DNA from: Egaibacter danicus
Lineage (GTDB): Bacteria; Pseudomonadota; Gammaproteobacteria; Burkholderiales; Burkholderiaceae_C
DNA: 64,000 bases
Reading direction: 5' to 3'
NCBI GenBank assembly: GCA_016707075.1
Contig: JADJII010000011.1
Span: 96,404 to 160,403, forward strand
Shown here: piece by piece, positions 60,004 through 64,000 of the stretch
How the letters are laid out: every line of letters starts with the position of its first letter
How positions within the stretch are numbered: the first letter of the stretch is position 1
Position numbers and translations under genes: made by a program
The notes under the pieces: generated by a model
What the model saw: only the letters and a program-made list of their open reading frames with translations
Told to the model about the DNA's origin: nothing
The model's database searches: none

Positions 60004-60090
60004 GCCCAACGTAAAAATGACCGGACCACCAACATACGCGGCGAAGCCGCAGTCTGCTGTTGTGGGTCCGCGTCGATTGACAGGTTGGAG
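60004..60090 (-). repeat. attC-like palindromic site, copy 2
   Basis: An 87-base element starting GCCCAAC and ending GTTGGAG (one mismatch to GTTRRRY). Long arms GGACCACCAACA and TGTTGTGGGTCC pair with two mismatches around an inner GCGGC-GAA-GCCGC hairpin. It begins 14 bases after the stop of the gene at 60104 and ends 21 bases before the start of the gene at 59982. Confidence 0.5.
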
Positions 60091-60103
60091 CGCGGCGCCA
60101 CAG

Positions 60104-60370
60104 CTAAACCTCACCAAGCACTCGCGCAACACAGGCATTGCAGCTGGTGAGTGCAATGACGAGGCCCAAAACGCCCATGATAGCGACGAGCGAAGCAAGC
60201 ACCACGAAGCTTAGCGCCTCGGGTCGGGAAGTGGCGTACCAAGCAAGCGCTCCAAATCCGAGGACAAGCACCACAGAGCAAGCCATCAAGACAGGGCGCT
60301 TCCAGGATGCCTCCCGCCGCGGACCCCAGAAACAGATGGTGTTTACCGACTTACAGCACGCGCATGTCAT
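60104..60370 (-). CDS. small two-helix membrane protein, Cys-rich N terminus
   Basis: This 88-residue protein starts MTCACCKSVNTICFWGPRREASWK with five cysteines in the first 13 residues, followed by two transmembrane helices (about 27-46 and 53-75) and ends CNACVARVLGEV. The N-terminal Cys cluster could bind metal. AGGAA lies 6 bases before the ATG. A GTTAGAG sequence 13 bases upstream may be the end of a further attC-like site. Family unknown. Confidence 0.55.
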   Translation of the reverse strand: MTCACCKSVNTICFWGPRREASWKRPVLMACSVVLVLGFGALAWYATSRPEALSFVVLASLVAIMGVLGLVIALTSCNACVARVLGEV

Positions 60371-60472
60371 GGCTATTCCTGCGCTCTAACGTGTTATGGA
60401 ACTGAAACCTGTCTTATGTACAAAGTCGCTTTCTGCCACCTCCGCCTCCCAATATTTATTTAAGTGTTTGAT

Positions 60473-60607
60473 TTATAACTGAATTCTTCTCATTCGTCGC
60501 AGTTGCACCGTTACGAAAATGCCGGCACACCCTGCAAAGCTGCTTATGAACAAGGTTAATTGCTGAATAACACTTTTGGCCGTCTCGTTGAGAGGCGTTG
60601 ATTTCAT
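60473..60607 (-). CDS. possible 44-residue membrane protein
   Basis: ATG at 60607 encodes MKSTPLNETAKSVIQQLTLF, a hydrophobic stretch (ISSFAGCAGIFVTV) and a basic end (RRMRRIQL). The composition is plausible for a small single-pass membrane protein, but the ribosome binding site is weak and no family is recognised. The rest of 60371-60752 contains nothing else I can support. Confidence 0.3.
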   Translation of the reverse strand: MKSTPLNETAKSVIQQLTLFISSFAGCAGIFVTVQLRRMRRIQL

Positions 60608-60752
60608 TGGAGAAAATTGATCCCTTGACTGATAACACCGCACTAACAGCTTTGTGAAACCCAGCAACAGGGGCATGCGTGAGCAGCAATCGCGCGAGTC
60701 CGCTTCCGCCCGCAAATCAGTCACTGGAAGCCAGGATCACCGTGCCTTTAAA

Positions 60753-60819
60753 CGCTACAAAATAGATAGCTAGTCACGCATATTCAACAAGGGCTAGAGC
60801 CCTATTTGATGCCTGAAAT
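60753..60819 (-). repeat. palindromic intergenic repeat, copy R10 (reverse orientation)
   Basis: GCTACAAAATAGATAGCTAGTCACGCATATTCAACAAGGGCTAGAGCCC. Differs from copy R9 at only a few positions. It lies downstream of the 101-residue gene that ends at 60855. Confidence 0.8.
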
Positions 60820-60854
60820 GCATGGTTCTGATGGCCGAGTCAGGGCACGCGACT

Positions 60855-61160
60855 TCATTTGCGTCCAACGTCAAGGGACGTATTCAGCTGTCGCAGGCAG
60901 GACTCGCCCGCGCTGCGGCTGTCCAGGGTGCCGCAATGCCAGGCGGCCTCGGCGTGCAATGCCATGGTCTGGCGTCGCAGCTCACCGCGGTCTACGGCAT
61001 CGCATACCACCTGGTAGAAAGCCAGCAGCATGGCGATGGTGACGATGGCGCCCAGGAACACGATCAGGTAGGGGTGCTGCTCAGGATCAAATCGACCGGA
61101 TGGAAGAGCTTGCCACCGGGTACTAGCTGAAGCGCTGGCCTGTTCAAGCGTTGTTGGCAT
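60855..61160 (-). CDS. hypothetical single-pass membrane protein
   Basis: This 101-residue protein has one helix (YLIVFLGAIVTIAMLLAFYQVVC, about 31-53) between a short cytosolic N terminus (MPTTLEQASASASTRWQAL) and a C-terminal region with several Cys and His (LHAEAAWHCGTLDSRSAGESCLRQL). Its start overlaps the end of the Sel1 gene by 17 bases, so the two are co-translated. The family is unknown. Part of the sequence just beyond its stop is duplicated at 58531. Confidence 0.6.
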   Translation of the reverse strand: MPTTLEQASASASTRWQALPSGRFDPEQHPYLIVFLGAIVTIAMLLAFYQVVCDAVDRGELRRQTMALHAEAAWHCGTLDSRSAGESCLRQLNTSLDVGRK

Positions 61161-61887
61161 GGTGGTCGAGCAGCATCTTCTGCGCCTCGCTGATTTGCTC
61201 GGCCGTCAATTTCAGTGCAACGGTATCGCGCGTCTGCTCTGCGTGGGCGTCACCACCTTCCGCGCCAATGCTGAACCACATGTGCGCCTGGAGGTAGTTC
61301 TGGTCCACGCCGAGGCCCTTGACATAGCTGACGCCCAGGTTGAACTGCGCAATCGCATCCCCCTGCGCTGCGGCCAGCTGGTACCACTTCGCTGCCTCTG
61401 CGTGGTCCTGGATCACGCCAATACCCTTGCTGTACATATTGCCCAGGCTGACCTGCGCTTTGACATGCCCCTGCTCGGCCGCCAGCCGGTACCACCTGGC
61501 GGCTACCCCATAGTCCCGGCGAACGCCGGAGCCTTTGATGAAGTTGATGGCCAGGTTGTACTGTCCCTGTGCCGCAGCCAGCCGGTACCACTTCACGGCC
61601 TCGTCGTGGTCCTGTGGTACGCCACGGCCCTGTTGATGGATAAAGCCCAGGTGGACCTGCGCTCTGGCGTCCCCCTTTTCAGCAGCCAGCCGGTACCACT
61701 CCAGCGTCTCGGCATGGTCTGGCGGCAAGACCTGGCTGATAGCAAGCCGTCTGCCAGGCTTTCGCCGCGGGTGTGCTGCCGGTGAACTGGCGTCGTTCGA
61801 CAGGCTGCCCAAAATACTGTCGGTCAACGTGCTGTCGGGTATGGAGTCGGGAACGCCAAAATCAATGTCAAACGTCGTGGAGGTCAT
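61144..61887 (-). CDS. Sel1-repeat (TPR-like) protein
   Basis: This 247-residue cytosolic protein has an N-terminal disordered region (about 1-55) and then five Sel1-like repeats of about 36 residues: EWYRLAAEKGDARAQVHLGFIHQQGRGV, KWYRLAAAQGQYNLAINFIKGSGV (four residues short), RWYRLAAEQGHVKAQVSLGNMYSKGIGV, KWYQLAAAQGDAIAQFNLGVSYVKGLGV and HMWFSIGAEGGDAHAEQ. Such solenoids mediate protein contacts. The C-terminal segment AEQTRDTVALKLTAEQISEAQKM is the part copied in the chimera at 58571. Confidence 0.85.
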   Translation of the reverse strand: MTSTTFDIDFGVPDSIPDSTLTDSILGSLSNDASSPAAHPRRKPGRRLAISQVLPPDHAETLEWYRLAAEKGDARAQVHLGFIHQQGRGVPQDHDEAVKWYRLAAAQGQYNLAINFIKGSGVRRDYGVAARWYRLAAEQGHVKAQVSLGNMYSKGIGVIQDHAEAAKWYQLAAAQGDAIAQFNLGVSYVKGLGVDQNYLQAHMWFSIGAEGGDAHAEQTRDTVALKLTAEQISEAQKMLLDHHANNA

Positions 61888-62057
61888 GGCCCTGAAGTTG
61901 GCGATTTATGTTGATGCACCAACTGTAGGCAAAGGTTTTCGGTATGCCTAGTCCGCCTGAACGGGTTACCCGGCAATCCATGAAATAGTCGACAAATCAC
62001 TTGTGCACGATTTCACGCTAGCGGCCGGGAATATGTAAACAACCCTGTGGTGATGCA

Positions 62058-63242
62058 CTACGGCAACCGCCTGATGCCTGACATTGCCGTGGCAGCGCCC
62101 AGCAGGGCGAAAACCACCACCGGCAACGCCAGCCCCGCCGTGCCCCAGGCAGCAATCAGCCCGGCAAACACCGGTGGCCCGAGTGTGGAGCCCAGATTCC
62201 CCAGCTGCGCCAGCGCGCCATTGGCACGCGCCTGCATGGCAGACGCCTCATTCAGGCTGGGGATCAGCGCATACGAAGACCCACCCGCCAGCCCGGCCAG
62301 GTACATCAGCACAATGGCCGCCGGTGCGATGCCGATACCCAGCCAGAAGCACCCCCAAAGCGCCAGCCCGGCCAGCCCCACCCCGACGAACGACAGCCGC
62401 ACCAGCAACGCCGGCTTCATGAGGTGCTGAGCCGTCCACCCTGCCGAAAAGGAGCCCAGGATGCTGACCAGCGGCAACACGACGGCCAGCCAGGGGCCGT
62501 CCGGCCCGCCGTGTTGCGGCACAAAGGTCATCAACGAAATTGCCATCAGCGTGTAAAAGAAAAAGCAGGCACCAGGCAATGCCGTTGCCCACTGCGCGTA
62601 AACCGTGAGGTGGTGCCGGGGCAGCGAGGCCAGTGGGGGCCAGCGCTTTTCAGCCGGTGTATCCACGCCAGAAGGAATCAACAGCAGTGCGGTCACAAAC
62701 ATCAGCGCCATGCCCACCGCATGCAAACGCAAAAGGCCCGCAAGCTGAAAATGACTCATGACCCACCCGCCGGTCGCGGCCGTCACGGTGAAGGCCACAC
62801 CGACAAAGGTGCTCCACAAGCCCATGGCGACGGACCGGTGTCGCGGCGCGCAGTTCGCCACGATCAGTGTGGGTGCGGTCACCACCACGGCCAGGTGCGA
62901 CGCGCCTTCCAGCACGCGCGTCACCCAGAAAAGCAGATAGCCCGTGCTCAGGGATTGCAGCAAAGCCAGCATCGCGCCCAGACCCAGCCCGGCCAGCAAC
63001 AGGCGCCGGTAGCCAATGGTGGGTGCGAACAGGCCAACGGTCACGCCAAACACCAGACCCACCATGCCGACGGTGGACAACAGCAAACCCGTTTGAGCCG
63101 GTGTGATGGCGTATTGCGCCTGCAGCGCCAGAAACGCAAAGGAAATCTTGGAGAACTGCATCGCCGCCAGCACGCCGCACAGCCAAAGGACGATGACGCG
63201 AAGCCAATGGGTGGATTGCGGGAAAGGCATCACGAGAATCAT
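62058..63242 (-). CDS. MFS transporter
   Basis: This 394-residue twelve-helix permease starts at ATG 63242 (MILVMPFPQSTHWLRVIVLWL); a longer frame upstream is not conserved-looking. QYAITPAQTGLLLSTVGMVGLVFGVTVGLFAPTIGYRRLLLAGLGLG is the helix 2-3 region with the G-x-x-x-G/D-R loop variant, and LEGASHLAVVVTAPTLIVANCAPRHRSVAMGLWSTFVGVAF contains the motif between helices 4 and 5. It belongs to the uncharacterised cyanate/CynX-like permease group. Divergent from the PhoD-like gene. Confidence 0.85.
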   Translation of the reverse strand: MILVMPFPQSTHWLRVIVLWLCGVLAAMQFSKISFAFLALQAQYAITPAQTGLLLSTVGMVGLVFGVTVGLFAPTIGYRRLLLAGLGLGAMLALLQSLSTGYLLFWVTRVLEGASHLAVVVTAPTLIVANCAPRHRSVAMGLWSTFVGVAFTVTAATGGWVMSHFQLAGLLRLHAVGMALMFVTALLLIPSGVDTPAEKRWPPLASLPRHHLTVYAQWATALPGACFFFYTLMAISLMTFVPQHGGPDGPWLAVVLPLVSILGSFSAGWTAQHLMKPALLVRLSFVGVGLAGLALWGCFWLGIGIAPAAIVLMYLAGLAGGSSYALIPSLNEASAMQARANGALAQLGNLGSTLGPPVFAGLIAAWGTAGLALPVVVFALLGAATAMSGIRRLP

Positions 63243-63349
63243 AGTTTCAATCCAGATCAGGAACCCTCCATGAAATTGCACGGGATCGTCATCATGTTGA
63301 CACGCTGCCCTCCGAAGATTCGACATCGTTCAACCAATGGAGTGTCTCG

Positions 63350-64000
63350 ATGGATCGTCGCAGTTTTCTGAATACAACCACGGTGCTGGGGGGTGCGAGC
63401 CTGACTGCTCCGGCCCTGGTTCTGGCCCAGTCCGCACCGGCTGTTATCACACGCGATGCCATGCGCCCGCAAATGGCGCACGGAATTCAAAGCGGTGACC
63501 CCAAAGCGGATGGCGCCATCATCTGGAGTCGCAGCGACCGCCCCGCCCGCATGTGGGTGGAATGGGCCACGACGGCCAGCTTTGCCGGTGCCACCCGTGT
63601 GCGTGGCCCGCACATGCTGGAAGACACCGACTTCACCGGCCGGGTTGACCTGGGCAAACTGCCTGCCGGACAGGAGATTTTTTATCGCGTGGTGCTGCAG
63701 GATCTTCACAACGAGCGCGTGCTGTCTGAAGCGACGAACGGCCATCTGCGCCTGCCAGCGGTTGCGGGCTCCAAAGCGGTGCGCGACGTGCGATTTACCT
63801 GGAGCGGTGACACCGCCGGGCAGGGATGGGGCATCAACGAAGCCTGGGGTGGCATGAAGATTTACGAACAGATGCGCAAGGTCAACCCCGACTTCTTTCT
63901 GCACTGCGGTGACACGATATACGCTGATGTACCGATTTCGGCCCAGGTCAAGCTCGCTGATGGCACCCTCTGGAACAACGTCGTGACTGAAGAGGTCAGC
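63350..64000 (+). CDS. PhoD-like alkaline phosphatase, N-terminal part (runs off the window)
   Basis: The first 217 residues are present. The Tat signal is MDRRSFLNTTTVLGGASLTAPALVLAQ (R-R-S-F-L), then the PhoD N-terminal beta domain (MAHGIQSGDPKADGAIIWSRSDRPARMWVEW) and the start of the metallophosphatase domain (DVRFTWSGDTAGQGWGINEAWGGMKIYEQM..NPDFFLHCGDTIYAD with the first metal-binding Asp/Asn motifs). The enzyme is exported folded and hydrolyses phosphodiesters or monoesters in the periplasm. The ending lies beyond 64000. Confidence 0.9.
   Translation, partial: MDRRSFLNTTTVLGGASLTAPALVLAQSAPAVITRDAMRPQMAHGIQSGDPKADGAIIWSRSDRPARMWVEWATTASFAGATRVRGPHMLEDTDFTGRVDLGKLPAGQEIFYRVVLQDLHNERVLSEATNGHLRLPAVAGSKAVRDVRFTWSGDTAGQGWGINEAWGGMKIYEQMRKVNPDFFLHCGDTIYADVPISAQVKLADGTLWNNVVTEEVS

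Noticed and set aside
1..64000. CRISPR array, rRNA genes, prophage or complete insertion sequence
   Set aside because: No regularly spaced direct repeats, no rRNA sequence, no phage structural genes and no transposase frame were recognised.

Overview
Organism and setting. The window is GC-rich, gene-dense bacterial DNA that reads as a betaproteobacterium of the Burkholderiales, most likely Comamonadaceae (inference from protein flavour, the mnmG-rsmG-parA-parB block, and a short palindromic repeat with a TATGCGTGAGTAGCTAT-like core scattered between genes). Two parS-type sites lie inside mnmG and rsmG, so the 35-41 kb part is probably close to the replication origin. At least seven genes, including the highly conserved mnmG, are interrupted by single-base frame changes, several in or beside short homopolymers. 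I read most of these as draft-quality base errors, and broken genes are annotated as one locus each.

Layout. 1-3 kb: a partial HNH nuclease, a broken small gene and two tandem NERD-domain paralogues. 3-9 kb: metallophosphoesterase, GGDEF diguanylate cyclase, NnrU-like membrane protein, DUF2788/DUF2189 membrane proteins, a cysteine-free glutaredoxin-like protein and a Spy/CpxP-like periplasmic protein. 9-17 kb: a Crp/Fnr regulator, then a translationally coupled minus-strand operon (VIT/vWA protein with a PEP-CTERM tail, exosortase, EpsI-like protein, GT51 transglycosylase) next to a CreB/CreC two-component pair, with a CreB-type direct-repeat operator between them. 17-21 kb: copper module (cueR-copZ divergent from copA), an N-terminally shortened iron-permease-family protein and a hemerythrin-like protein; two FNR-type boxes occur here. 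21-35 kb: mixed metabolism, transport and regulation (old yellow enzyme, DUF1631, MFS, GST, AsmA-like, LysR with a divergent NAD(P)-binding gene, a kinase-like protein, GNAT, DUF4304, APC permease, FMN reductase). 35-42 kb: mnmG, rsmG, lysE-like, parA, a small hydrolase, parB and a membrane methyltransferase. 42-52 kb: a degenerate receiver/HD-GYP protein, a CsgG/SH3-like protein, an FAD-linked oxidase, a response regulator / LysM-FecR / CHASE2-kinase trio, an orphan LivM permease, a corrinoid adenosyltransferase and a hydrolase. 53.7-57.4 kb: a compact chromate-resistance operon chrB-chrA-chrC-chrE-chrB-like, then a TonB-like protein. 58.3-61 kb: an accessory stretch with a three-part chimeric duplication and small minus-strand genes separated by attC-like palindromes, resembling integron cassettes without an integrase. 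61-64 kb: a Sel1-repeat protein, an MFS transporter and the start of a PhoD-type phosphatase.

How the parts work together. The clearest functional units are (i) the CreBC-adjacent exosortase/PEP-CTERM operon, where an envelope-stress type regulator probably drives a surface VIT/vWA protein, its dedicated sorting enzyme and a peptidoglycan transglycosylase; (ii) copper efflux under CueR-type operators with a possible low-oxygen input; (iii) chromosome partitioning; (iv) chromate resistance; and (v) the RR/FecR/CHASE2-kinase signalling trio. The repeat family occurs in at least ten intergenic or gene-edge positions; an eleventh copy appears to be an in-frame part of the AsmA-like gene.
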